NCBI GenBank assembly: GCA_050258555.1
Contig: JBLMZA010000043.1
Span: 1 to 64,000 of the forward strand
DNA: 64,000 nucleotides
From: CAISDA01 sp050258555
Lineage (GTDB): Bacteria > Bacteroidota > Ignavibacteria > UBA10030 > UBA8401
Reading direction: 5' to 3'
Part shown: in pieces, positions 44,843-52,554 of the stretch
How the letters are laid out: each line of letters starts with the position of its first letter
Numbering within the stretch: the stretch's first letter is position 1
The notes under the pieces: generated by a model
Databases searched by the model: none
Seen by the model: only the letters and a program-made list of their open reading frames with translations
Told to the model about the DNA's origin: nothing
Program-made: the position numbers and the translations under genes

Positions 44843-45037
44843 ATGCAACTCGGCGGCGTGGATTCGACGGCGGCAAAAGTGGATGTCACACAGGAGATCG
44901 CAATGAAGGTGGTCAAAGACCAGTTGAAGATGCAGGAGCAGATGGCGGCGGCGCTGACGCAGCCGACCATGGTGTACAATGCGGACGGAAGCGTGAGTGC
45001 CGTTCCTCCGCAGGCATCGTTCGATGTGAAGATGTAA
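44843..45037 (+). CDS. Small YjfB-like protein (putative motility protein family)
   Basis: 64 aa. The helical core (VTQEIAMKVVKDQLKMQEQMAAALTQ) resembles the YjfB family of small proteins often annotated as putative motility proteins, then a short Val/Pro-rich tail. A perfect AGGAGG five nt before ATG 44843 supports real translation. No flagellar gene is in the window, so the family name says little about function. Its downstream hairpin at 45061 is a good terminator. Confidence 0.6.
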   Translation: MQLGGVDSTAAKVDVTQEIAMKVVKDQLKMQEQMAAALTQPTMVYNADGSVSAVPPQASFDVKM

Positions 45038-45060
45038 GCCGATCACTCAAGTCTGTATGC

Positions 45061-45109
45061 AGGCGCGCCGGTCCTCCGCACGAGAGGAAACCGGAGCGCC
45101 TTTTATTTT
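45061..45109 (+). terminator. Rho-independent terminator after the small YjfB-like gene
   Basis: 12-bp stem with one mismatch (45061-45072 with 45090-45101) plus inner CCTC/GAGG pairing, then TTTTATTTT. Confidence 0.75.
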
Positions 45110-45114
45110 GCCTC

Positions 45115-45147
45115 TTTGATTTTTCTGCGCGTTTTTACATATTGTGT
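45115..45147 (+). promoter_or_regulatory. Possible promoter of the acyl-CoA synthetase gene (TTTG-N21-TATTGTGT)
   Basis: TTTG 45115-45118, 21-nt spacer, TATTGTGT 45140-45147. It lies between the terminator and ATG 45180. The -7 element has more mismatches than others here. Confidence 0.3.
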
Positions 45148-45179
45148 TCATTTCGCCCCCTCGCAAGGAAATCCCGACC

Positions 45180-46871
45180 ATGATTTTTGATTTTTCAACA
45201 TTGAACGGAATGCTGGCGCGCAGCGCGGAACGCTTCGCCGCCAGTCCGGCGCTCTCCACCGTCAACGGAGAGCCGCTGACATACGCCATGCTGTACGAGA
45301 AAGTGCGCGACATCTCCCGGCTGCTCCATGAGCAGGGCATCGTGGCCGGAGACCGCGTGGCCATTCTCAGCGAGAACAAGCCTGAATGGGCCGTCGCGTA
45401 CTTTGCCGTGATCTTCACCGGAGCGATCGCGGTGCCGATCCTTCCCGATTTTCATTCGACCGAAGTGCAGCACATCCTGCGCCATTCCGAGTGCAAGGCG
45501 ATCTTCATTTCCGAACGGTACTATCAGAAGATCGAAGGCGGAACCTTCGATACGCTTTCCACGATCTTCCTGATCGACAATTTCTCGATCGTTCCTCCCC
45601 AGACGCAAAAAGGCCGTCTCAAGGAAATGCTCGATGAAGGGATGAAGGAATTTGCGAAGCTGAAGGAGTCGGCGATGCGCCTGGTGGGATGGATTCCGGC
45701 CGAGACGCAGCCCGACGATGTGGCATCCATCATCTACACATCGGGCACCACCGGCCACTCGAAAGGCGTGATGCTCACGCACCGCAATCTGCTCGAGGAT
45801 GTGAAGGCGACCGCCGAGCTGGTCTCGATCGTTCCGACCGACCGCATGCTGTCCATTCTTCCGCTGTCGCATGCCTATGAAGGCACGCTCGGACTTCTCA
45901 CGCCGCTTTCCTGCGGCATGTCGGTCTATTATCTCGACAAGCCGCCCACGCCGCAGGTGCTTCTGCCGGCCTTGCAGGCGGTCAGGCCGACCATCGTGTT
46001 GAGCGTGCCGCTGGTGATCGAAAAAATCTACCGGGGGAGAATCCTTCCCCAGCTCACGGCGAACAAGATCGCGCGGCGCCTCTATAAGGTTCCGTTTGTG
46101 CGCAAGCGGCTGAACCGCATCGCCGGCAAAAAACTGATGGAGACCTTCGGCGGCAACCTCCGGCTCTTCTGCATCGGCGGCGCGCCGCTGGCGCACGATG
46201 TGGAGCGCTTCCTGCGCGAAGCGCGGTTTCCGTATGCGATCGGCTACGGCCTCACCGAAACCTCGCCGCTCATTGCCGGCACCGATACGCACGCGACGCG
46301 CTTCGGCTCGACGGGACCGGCGCTTGCCGGCGTCGAGCTCCGCATCGATCATCCCGATCCGCACAGCGGCGAAGGAGAGATCTGCGTCCGGGGCCCGGTC
46401 GTGATGAAGGGCTACTACAAGGATCCCGAGCGCACGCGCGAAGCCTTCACGATCGACGGCTGGTTTCGCACGGGCGACCTCGGCGTGTTCGACCCGGACG
46501 GCTATCTCTTCATCAAAGGCCGTCTGAAGAATGTCATTCTCGGCCCGAGCGGCGAGAATATTTATCCGGAAGAGATCGAATCGGTGATCAACGAATTCGA
46601 GATCGTCAACGAATCTCTCGTCTTCTCCCAGCAGCACCAGCTCGTCGCGCGCGTGCATCTGAACTATGAAGCGATCGAGCGGCTGTATGCCGAGGAGGCG
46701 AAACTCGGCGAGTCGGAAATCAGGAAGAAGATCGACTCGCTGCTCCTGGAGCTTCGCGACGGGGTGAACGCCAGAGTCTCGAAATTCTCCCAGCTCAGCA
46801 GGGTGATCGAACAGATGGAGCCGTTCGAAAAGACGCCCACACAGAAGATCAAACGGTATCTCTATGCATAA
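45180..46871 (+). CDS. AMP-dependent synthetase, long-chain acyl-CoA ligase type
   Basis: 563 aa member of the ANL superfamily; activates a fatty acid to acyl-AMP and then acyl-CoA. P-loop motif IIYTSGTTGHSKGVMLTHRNL, A5 motif YGLTETSPLIAG, A7/A8 WFRTGDLGVFDPDGYLFIKGRLKNVILGPSGENIYPEEIES. The C-terminal Lys motif TPTQKIKRYL is at the end. ATG 45180 gives the family N-terminus. It overlaps the following kinase gene by 8 bp, an unusual operon pairing of a lipid enzyme with a sensor. Confidence 0.93.
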   Translation: MIFDFSTLNGMLARSAERFAASPALSTVNGEPLTYAMLYEKVRDISRLLHEQGIVAGDRVAILSENKPEWAVAYFAVIFTGAIAVPILPDFHSTEVQHILRHSECKAIFISERYYQKIEGGTFDTLSTIFLIDNFSIVPPQTQKGRLKEMLDEGMKEFAKLKESAMRLVGWIPAETQPDDVASIIYTSGTTGHSKGVMLTHRNLLEDVKATAELVSIVPTDRMLSILPLSHAYEGTLGLLTPLSCGMSVYYLDKPPTPQVLLPALQAVRPTIVLSVPLVIEKIYRGRILPQLTANKIARRLYKVPFVRKRLNRIAGKKLMETFGGNLRLFCIGGAPLAHDVERFLREARFPYAIGYGLTETSPLIAGTDTHATRFGSTGPALAGVELRIDHPDPHSGEGEICVRGPVVMKGYYKDPERTREAFTIDGWFRTGDLGVFDPDGYLFIKGRLKNVILGPSGENIYPEEIESVINEFEIVNESLVFSQQHQLVARVHLNYEAIERLYAEEAKLGESEIRKKIDSLLLELRDGVNARVSKFSQLSRVIEQMEPFEKTPTQKIKRYLYA

Positions 46872-48690
46872 GCGTCCGCATCCCGCTCTGGAGGCGAAGG
46901 TCAAATCGCTGGTGCTCGACCTCCGTTCGATGGAGGAGTGGTACCGCGGCATGTACGAGATGAACGCCGTGCCGGTGCTGCTCATCGATCCGGAATCGGC
47001 GGAAATCGAGGATGCCAATCCCTCGGCATGCCGTCTCTACGGATGGACGCGCGAACCGTTCGCGCGGATGCCTCTTGCGGCAATCGCGCCGGAGTTCCAG
47101 GCGTGGGATCGCGCGCTGGATCAGCTGGCCGACGGCAGGCAAGCGCATTTCCACACCACGCACCATGTGCGTGAGGGACTCATGCAGGATGTGGAAGTGT
47201 TCGCTGCGGGCTTTCCCCTCGGCGGCAGACTGATCGTCCATGCATCGCTCTACGACGTGAGCGAGAATAAACGACTTGCACGCGCGCTCACCGAAAGCGA
47301 ACAGACGTACCGTTCGCTGCTGACGCAGATCGACGACAGCGTCCTCTTCTTCAATATCGAGAGCCGCCAACTGCTCAATTGCAACGACGCCTTTCAGGAG
47401 CTGACCGGATACTCGCACGAGGAACTGCCTTCCCATACCATCTATGATATCGTCGTGGAGGACCGCGCCTCGGTCGACGAGAATATCCGCACGGTTGATG
47501 AACGGCTCAGGCTCGATCTCCGCGAGCGGTTCCTGCGCTGCAAGGACGGAAGAATCCTCACGATGGACATCAATTCGTCGGTGGTGGGTACGGGCAGAAA
47601 CCGCATGGTCTGCCTCATCATGCGCGACGTGACCGATCACAACCGGCTGGTGCAGGCGCTGAAGCGCAGCGAGGAGCTCTACCGGACGCTCTATGAGAAC
47701 AACACGGCCGCGATGCTGCTGATCAATCCGCTCACCTCAACCATCATCGATGCAAATCCGACCGCGTGCGCGTTCTACGGATGGGATAAGAAGACCTTTC
47801 ACGGAAAGAGCCTCACCGACATTGTCGCCGCGCCTGACGACAGCAAGATAGGCGAGATCGCGTTTTCGATGCACGGCAGTTCCGACCACTTCTTCATGCG
47901 CCAGCGCGCCGCCAACGGCAGCACGCGCGAAGTGGAAGTCTACACCAGTCCCGTGCGTCTGCGCCACACGCATCTGATGTATGCGATCGTACACGATGTG
48001 ACCGAAAAGGTGAAGACGGAAGAGGAACTGAAGCAGTCGCAGGAGGACCTGCGCCGCCTTGCGCTCCACCTTGAAACGGTGCGCGAGGAGGAGCGGACGC
48101 ACATCGCGCGTGAAGTGCACGACGAACTGGGGCAGGCCCTCACGGCGCTGAAGATGGATGCGCGATGGATCGAGAATTCATTCGGTGCGGCGAATCCGCA
48201 GCTCAAGACGAAGACCGTCGCGATGCAGAAGCTGATCGACTCCACGGTCAAATCCGTTCAGCGCATTTCCTCCGAACTGCGCCCCGGCATGCTCGACGAT
48301 CTCGGACTCGGCGCGGCGATCGAGTGGCAGACGGAGGAATTCGAAGCGCGCACAGGCGTGCACTGCATGCTCAGGATCGTTCCCGATGAGATTGTCGTCG
48401 ACGAGAAGATCGCCACCACGGTCTTCCGCGTGTTCCAGGAGACGCTCACGAACATCGCACGGCATGCCGAAGCGAGCGTGGTGCACATCTCGCTGCTGAA
48501 GAACGAGGGGATGCTGACGCTTTCCGTGCGCGACAATGGAAAGGGGATCTATGACCACGACATCCACGCCAAGAAGTCGATCGGCCTGATGGGCATCCGC
48601 GAGCGCGTGCGGAGCCATAAGGGAACGGTGGACATCATCGGACGCAGCACGATTGGCACGGCGGTGATCGTGAAGATCCCCCTCGGATAA
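46864..48690 (+). CDS. PAS-domain histidine kinase, NarL/DegS (HisKA_3) type
   Basis: 608 aa soluble kinase. Three PAS domains in tandem (residues ~20-140 NAVPVLLIDPESAEIEDANPSACRLYGW; ~145-265 QIDDSVLFFNIESRQLLNCNDAFQELTGY; ~270-385 NNTAAMLLINPLTSTIIDANPTACAFYGW), a coiled linker, HisKA_3 with phospho-His in REVHDELGQALTALKMD, and HATPase ending DNGKGIYDHDIHAKKSIGLMGIRERV. The first and third PAS share the DANPxACxxYGW motif, pointing to duplication. The LuxR-type regulator 30 bp downstream is the cognate partner. Confidence 0.94.
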   Translation: MHKRPHPALEAKVKSLVLDLRSMEEWYRGMYEMNAVPVLLIDPESAEIEDANPSACRLYGWTREPFARMPLAAIAPEFQAWDRALDQLADGRQAHFHTTHHVREGLMQDVEVFAAGFPLGGRLIVHASLYDVSENKRLARALTESEQTYRSLLTQIDDSVLFFNIESRQLLNCNDAFQELTGYSHEELPSHTIYDIVVEDRASVDENIRTVDERLRLDLRERFLRCKDGRILTMDINSSVVGTGRNRMVCLIMRDVTDHNRLVQALKRSEELYRTLYENNTAAMLLINPLTSTIIDANPTACAFYGWDKKTFHGKSLTDIVAAPDDSKIGEIAFSMHGSSDHFFMRQRAANGSTREVEVYTSPVRLRHTHLMYAIVHDVTEKVKTEEELKQSQEDLRRLALHLETVREEERTHIAREVHDELGQALTALKMDARWIENSFGAANPQLKTKTVAMQKLIDSTVKSVQRISSELRPGMLDDLGLGAAIEWQTEEFEARTGVHCMLRIVPDEIVVDEKIATTVFRVFQETLTNIARHAEASVVHISLLKNEGMLTLSVRDNGKGIYDHDIHAKKSIGLMGIRERVRSHKGTVDIIGRSTIGTAVIVKIPLG

Positions 48691-48720
48691 GTTCAATTTT
48701 CAATCAATGAAAGAGACGCA

Positions 48721-49347
48721 ATGATCAGGGTGTTATTGGCAGACGACCATACGATTGTCCGCGAAGGGCTCCGTATGATGCTCGAACAGACGGAAGATAT
48801 CCGCGTGACCGATGAGGCGGGAAACGGAACGGAGACGCTCGAGAAACTCGAGAAGCACGACACCGATGTCGTGGTGCTCGATATCGCCATGCCGGATATG
48901 AACGGGATCGAAGTGCTCCGGCAGATCAAGCAGAAGCATCCAGCGGTGCATGTGATGATGCTCAGCACGTATCCCGAAAAGCAGTATGCCGTGCGCGCGC
49001 TCAAATCCGGAGCATCCGGCTATCTGACGAAGGATAGTGCGACCGAAGAACTCATCACCGCGATCCGGCGTGCGGCGCAGGGGCGCAAATACCTGAGTGT
49101 GGAACTCGCCGAGAAGATCGCGGATAACTTCGATAATTCGACCAAGGCGCCGCATGAACTGCTCTCGGAACGGGAATATGACGTGATGATCCTACTGGGC
49201 AAGGGAAACTCCGTGTCGGCCATCGCCGAATTGCTGTCCCTGTCGGTTCCTACAGTCAATACATACCGCGCCCGAATCCTTCAAAAACTCAATCTGTCCG
49301 GCAATTCCGCCGTGATTCATTATACGATCGAAAACAAGCTCATCTAA
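48721..49347 (+). CDS. NarL/LuxR-family response regulator
   Basis: 208 aa. Receiver (VLLADDHTIVREGLRMML; phospho-Asp in VVVLDIAMPDMNG; Lys in YLTKDSATEEL) and C-terminal LuxR HTH (LSEREYDVMILLGKGNSVSAIAELLSLSVPTVNTYRARILQKLNLSGN). Cognate of the kinase 30 bp upstream. Its targets are unknown; the two palindromes at 49404-49440, about 60 bp downstream of its stop, are a candidate. Confidence 0.95.
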   Translation: MIRVLLADDHTIVREGLRMMLEQTEDIRVTDEAGNGTETLEKLEKHDTDVVVLDIAMPDMNGIEVLRQIKQKHPAVHVMMLSTYPEKQYAVRALKSGASGYLTKDSATEELITAIRRAAQGRKYLSVELAEKIADNFDNSTKAPHELLSEREYDVMILLGKGNSVSAIAELLSLSVPTVNTYRARILQKLNLSGNSAVIHYTIENKLI

Positions 49348-49370
49348 GCGGACGAAATCCTCCGAAAAAC

Positions 49371-49386
49371 TACGCGGTATCGCGTA
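49371..49386. repeat. Inverted repeat TACGCG-N4-CGCGTA
   Basis: Perfect 6-nt arms with 4-nt loop just after the regulator gene. No T-run follows. It could be a weak terminator stem or binding site. Confidence 0.4.
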
Positions 49387-49403
49387 ATAGATTTAATGGC
49401 ATC

Positions 49404-49440
49404 AAAATCATATGATTCGTGACACGAAAATCATATGATT
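49404..49440. promoter_or_regulatory. Two tandem palindromic sites (AAAATCATATGATT twice)
   Basis: Identical 14-mers at 49404-49417 and 49427-49440, each containing the perfect 12-bp palindrome AATCATATGATT. They start 23 bp apart, roughly two helical turns, so both lie on about the same DNA face. They sit immediately upstream of the CTTG element at 49450, as activator sites would. Confidence 0.65.
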
Positions 49441-49449
49441 AACGATACC

Positions 49450-49481
49450 CTTGAAATGAATCCGTGCCTATCTTACATGCA
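49450..49481 (+). promoter_or_regulatory. Possible promoter of the pseudo-receiver gene (CTTG-N20-TACATGCA)
   Basis: CTTG 49450-49453, 20-nt spacer, TACATGCA 49474-49481. The -7 element is poor, which would fit an activator-dependent promoter. Confidence 0.35.
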
Positions 49482-49544
49482 GACCATTGCATCGGCTGCA
49501 GCACGGCCGATGCGAGCACCATCACATTCATGGGCATCGGGACT

Positions 49545-49937
49545 ATGGCACGCATTTTTTTAGGATATCAGTCTGCGCTTGTCGGAGCGCGGCTTTCTGA
49601 GATGCTGACCGAAATGAACGGAGTGGATCTCATGGGCGTCGTTTTCGAGAGCGACAAGCTCGAGCATGCGCTCGAGACGCTCGAGCCGGAAATCGCCATC
49701 GTTGACATCCGTCTTCTGATCGCCTCGCGTATCGGAGACTTGAATGTTCTGAAGACGCGGTTTCCGGAGACTCAGTTCATCCTTCTCTACGATTTCCCCT
49801 ACAATCAATATTCACGCGAATGCAAACGATTCGGAGCGGAATATTGCTTCGAAACGCTGCATCAGTTCATGGATATTGAACGCGTCGTTGCGGAGTATAA
49901 CCGCCGCCGGCGTACACGCATGTCGCGCGCCTCATAG
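49545..49937 (+). CDS. Stand-alone degenerate receiver (pseudo-receiver) protein
   Basis: 130 aa, one receiver-like domain and a short basic tail (NRRRRTRMSRAS). The possible phospho-Asp remains (EIAIVDIRLL, residue 54), but the acidic pair after strand 1 is replaced (RIFLGYQSAL) and the Lys before the last helix is lost (FGAEYCFETL where GADYFFDKS is usual). So it may not be phosphorylated in the normal way. ATG 49545 is taken as start because the fold begins at ARIFLG; ATG 49530 and GTG 49464 are in frame. It lies behind two tandem palindromes. Confidence 0.75.
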   Translation: MARIFLGYQSALVGARLSEMLTEMNGVDLMGVVFESDKLEHALETLEPEIAIVDIRLLIASRIGDLNVLKTRFPETQFILLYDFPYNQYSRECKRFGAEYCFETLHQFMDIERVVAEYNRRRRTRMSRAS

Positions 49938-49983
49938 GCCTGCGGCGTTCACCGCGTCGTTTCCCCGACGATAAAAAATTCGA

Positions 49984-50019
49984 AAAGGCAGGCCGCTATG
50001 GGGGAGACGGCCTGCCTTT
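49984..50019 (-). terminator. Terminator for the minus strand (downstream of tRNA-Leu)
   Basis: Perfect 12-bp stem (49984-49995 with 50008-50019), 12-nt loop; on the minus strand it is followed by TTTTCGAATTTTTT. The second of two stops for tRNA transcription. Confidence 0.75.
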
Positions 50020-50042
50020 GGAAGTTCTTGCAGCACCAAAAA

Positions 50043-50087
50043 GAAAGGGCCCGTCGACTCGGAGCGAGACGGGCCCTTTCTTTTTTT
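50043..50087. terminator. Strong bidirectional terminator
   Basis: Perfect 13-bp stem (50043-50055 with 50068-50080), 12-nt loop, T7 on the plus side (50081-50087) and CTTTTT on the minus side. It ends both the pseudo-receiver transcript and the tRNA transcript. Confidence 0.9.
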
Positions 50088-50184
50088 CCACTCATGCCTT
50101 CGCACAGAAACACGGTTTAAAACAGCAATCTCTCTGCATGATCCTGCCATTCAGAGAGATTCGTCACTGCTTCGATACTTGAGA

Positions 50185-50270
50185 TGGTGCCCGAAGGGAG
50201 ACTTGAACTCCCATGCGCTCACGCGCGCCGCCTCCTGAAGACGGTGTGTCTGCCATTTCACCATTCGGGC
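50185..50270 (-). tRNA. tRNA-Leu (anticodon CAG)
   Basis: 86 nt class II tRNA on the minus strand. Acceptor GCCCGAA/TTCGGGC, D arm GTG/CAC, anticodon stem CCGTC/GGCGG around loop TTCAGGA with CAG at 34-36 (reads CUG), long variable arm, T arm GGGAG-TTCAAGT-CTCCC. The 3' CCA (50185-50187) is encoded. It has its own promoter at 50291-50322 and terminators at 50043 and 49984. Confidence 0.95.
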
Positions 50271-50290
50271 ATTGTTGCGTTACAGCATAA

Positions 50291-50322
50291 CAAACATACG
50301 AAAACATTTGGCGGAAATCAAG
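50291..50322 (-). promoter_or_regulatory. Promoter of tRNA-Leu (CTTG-N20-TATGTTTG)
   Basis: On the minus strand CTTG (50322-50319), 20-nt spacer, TATGTTTG (50298-50291): the -7 element is a complete match to TAnnTTTG. Transcription would start a few bases upstream of the mature 5' end at 50270. Confidence 0.7.
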
Positions 50323-50367
50323 ACGAACGGGAAAAAAAAATCACTTCCGTCCATATCAATTTCATTC

Positions 50368-50399
50368 CTTGTTTTTCATTCGATGTTTGCCTATTTTTA
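50368..50399 (+). promoter_or_regulatory. Promoter of lemA (CTTG-N20-TATTTTTA)
   Basis: CTTG 50368-50371, 20-nt spacer, TATTTTTA 50392-50399; leader about 38 nt, with AAAAGGAG before ATG 50444. Divergent from the tRNA promoter. Confidence 0.5.
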
Positions 50400-50443
50400 G
50401 AGTATCATCTCAAGTATAACCTCACAAAAGGAGACGACCACGA

Positions 50444-51052
50444 ATGAAATCAAAAGGACTTATCATCGCTCTGGCAGTCGTCGGCGGCATTATCCTGATC
50501 GGCATCATGACGATCACATGGGGTGTCCGCACATACAATATGCTCGTGGGCATGGACGAATCGGTCAACGGCGCCTGGTCCCAGGTGCAGAATCAATATC
50601 AGCGGCGGTTCGATCTGATCCCGAATCTCGTCGAGACCGTGAAGGGATATGCGACGCACGAAAAGGAAACGCTTGAGAATGTCACCAATGCGCGTGCGAA
50701 AGTCGGGCAGATGGTCATTTCACCCGAAGTCCTGAAAAATCCGCAGGCCTTCCAGATGTTCGAGAAGGCGCAGGGCGAACTCTCGTCGGCGCTGACGCGT
50801 CTCATGGCCGTTTCCGAGAACTATCCCAATTTGAAGGCGAACGAGAATTTCCTCCAGCTGCAGGCGCAGCTCGAGGGGACGGAAAACAGGATCTCTGTTG
50901 AGCGCCGCCGCTTCAACGAGGTCGTGCAGGCGTACAATGCCAGGATCCGGACCGTTCCGACATCGCTTGTCGCCGGCTTCGGCGGATTCACACCCAAGCA
51001 GTATTTCCAGGCTGCTGCCGGCGCAGAAGCCGCTCCGAAAGTGAAATTCTGA
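50444..51052 (+). CDS. lemA: LemA family protein
   Basis: 202 aa. N-terminal membrane helix (LIIALAVVGGIILIGIMTIT), then the conserved LemA helical domain (YNMLVGMDESVNGAWSQVQNQYQRRFDLIPNLVETVKGYATHEKETLENVTNARAKV, SENYPNLKANENFLQLQAQLEGTENRISVERRRFNEVVQAYN). Biochemical role is unsettled in the family. It is followed at once by a TPM-domain gene, a very common pairing. Confidence 0.95.
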   Translation: MKSKGLIIALAVVGGIILIGIMTITWGVRTYNMLVGMDESVNGAWSQVQNQYQRRFDLIPNLVETVKGYATHEKETLENVTNARAKVGQMVISPEVLKNPQAFQMFEKAQGELSSALTRLMAVSENYPNLKANENFLQLQAQLEGTENRISVERRRFNEVVQAYNARIRTVPTSLVAGFGGFTPKQYFQAAAGAEAAPKVKF

Positions 51053-51053
51053 T

Positions 51054-51830
51054 ATGTCTCCATCCGTCCGATTCCGTCGTCATCTGTTGCTGGCCGCCCT
51101 GCTCTTGGCGTGCGCCGCCGTCCGGCTCGCCGCACAGAGTCCTGCGATACCGAAACTGACATCGCCTGTCTACGACGCCACCTCGACGTTGAGTGCAGCA
51201 GAACAGGCGGCGCTGGTGCGTGAAGTGCGCCGGTTCGAGGACAGCACATCGAATCAGATCGCCGTCGTCGTCATTCCGTCGATCGGCGATGCGGACATCC
51301 GCGAATACGGCATCGACGTGCTGAAACAAAATGCGATCGGGCAGAAGGGGCGCGACAACGGCGTGCTGCTCCTGGTCGCGAAGGACGACAGAAAAGTGTC
51401 GATCGAGGTGGGATACGGACTCGAGGGCGTGCTGCCCGATGCCGTGTGCAGCCAGATCATACGCAACGAACTCTCTCCGCGCTTCAGGGAAGGAGACTTC
51501 TTCGGCGGCATCGCGTCGGCCGTCCGGTCCATCGAGCAGGCCACGCAGGGAGAGTATAAAGGGACAGGGAAAAAATCGAAGAACGGCTCCGGGTCGTTTG
51601 CGCTGCTGCTTGTCGTTTTCGTGATCGGCGCGATCCTCATGTCGATTTTCCGGGGTGGACGGCGGTATTCCATTAAGGGGCGCGGCTATCGTTCGGGACC
51701 GTGGTGGTGGGGAGGCGGCGGGTTTGGAGGCGGCGGATTCGGCGGCGGCGGATTCGGCGGAGGCGGCGGGGGCGGATGGTCGGCCGGCGGCGGATCGTTT
51801 GGAGGCGGGGGAGCAAGCGGAAGCTGGTAG
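51054..51830 (+). CDS. TPM-domain (YgcG-type) membrane protein with Gly-rich tail
   Basis: 258 aa. Signal peptide (RRHLLLAALLLACAAVRLAAQ), TPM domain (residues ~35-165: VYDATSTLSAAEQAALVREVRRFEDSTSNQIAVVVIPS, DNGVLLLVAKDDRKVSIEVGYGLEGVLPDAVC), one membrane helix (SFALLLVVFVIGAILMSIF), then a tail of GGGGFGGGG-type repeats. The TPM domain is outside the membrane; family members are tied to photosystem II repair in plants and to unknown envelope roles in bacteria. The gene starts 1 bp after lemA ends. Confidence 0.92.
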   Translation: MSPSVRFRRHLLLAALLLACAAVRLAAQSPAIPKLTSPVYDATSTLSAAEQAALVREVRRFEDSTSNQIAVVVIPSIGDADIREYGIDVLKQNAIGQKGRDNGVLLLVAKDDRKVSIEVGYGLEGVLPDAVCSQIIRNELSPRFREGDFFGGIASAVRSIEQATQGEYKGTGKKSKNGSGSFALLLVVFVIGAILMSIFRGGRRYSIKGRGYRSGPWWWGGGGFGGGGFGGGGFGGGGGGGWSAGGGSFGGGGASGSW

Positions 51831-51879
51831 AGGGAATACTCCGGCACACATGAATGGATTAATTAAGGACGCTCAGACG

Positions 51880-52551
51880 ATGGCAGAAGCAGTGAAAATA
51901 CTCGTTGTGGATGACGACCCGCAGTTCTCGCGATTCATCGAAATGCTCCTTCTCCAAAGCGGCAAAGGCTGCTTCAGCGTGACAATGTGCGGCGATGCCA
52001 CGTCGACTCTCGGCCTGCTCAAGCGGGACAGCACATTTGATGTCATCCTGCTCGATTATTATTTGCCCGGCATGAACGGCGATGCGCTGATCCGGACGCT
52101 TATCGAGAACGGCGTCTACGTGCCGGTGATCTTCGTAACGGTGATCAAGGAATTCCGGCTCGCCGTTGAAGCGATGAAGCTCGGCGTCTACAATTATCTG
52201 GTCAAGGAAAACCTTACGGCACAAACGCTCATCAAATCCGTCTATAACGTGGTCGAGCGCAATCGCCTGCGGCAGGAACTCTCCACGCTCGAGGTGAGCA
52301 CCAACCGCCTCGAAGCGATACAGGAACTGGTCTTCGACATCAGCCGCAATCTGGTCGAACCGATTGCGGCGATGCGCAGAGATGTTGCCGAGCTGCAGAA
52401 GAATCCCGGCCTCGGCGATATGCATACGTATCTGCGCATCATCAGCGACAACATCGAACGCATGCAGGCAAAGCTCGACAAGTTGAAAATGCTGAAGGAA
52501 GACAAGACGATCGAATACGTGAAGAATATCCGCATGCTTGATCTTTCATAA
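51880..52551 (+). CDS. Response regulator receiver protein with helical C-terminal domain
   Basis: 223 aa. Receiver (ILVVDDDPQFSRFIEMLL; phospho-Asp in VILLDYYLPGMNGD; Lys in YLVKENLTAQTL), then ~85 helical residues (QELVFDISRNLVEPIAAMRRDVAELQ, DNIERMQAKLDKLKML) that resemble the dimerisation helices of histidine kinases but lack the phospho-His. No DNA-binding domain. ATG 51880 has AAGGA nine nt upstream; ATG 51850 also possible. It sits between two TPM genes. Confidence 0.85.
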   Translation: MAEAVKILVVDDDPQFSRFIEMLLLQSGKGCFSVTMCGDATSTLGLLKRDSTFDVILLDYYLPGMNGDALIRTLIENGVYVPVIFVTVIKEFRLAVEAMKLGVYNYLVKENLTAQTLIKSVYNVVERNRLRQELSTLEVSTNRLEAIQELVFDISRNLVEPIAAMRRDVAELQKNPGLGDMHTYLRIISDNIERMQAKLDKLKMLKEDKTIEYVKNIRMLDLS

Positions 52552-52554
52552 CCG

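Noticed and set aside
49932..50150. 72-codon minus-strand open frame after the pseudo-receiver gene
   Set aside because: It spans two terminator hairpins and has no ribosome site.
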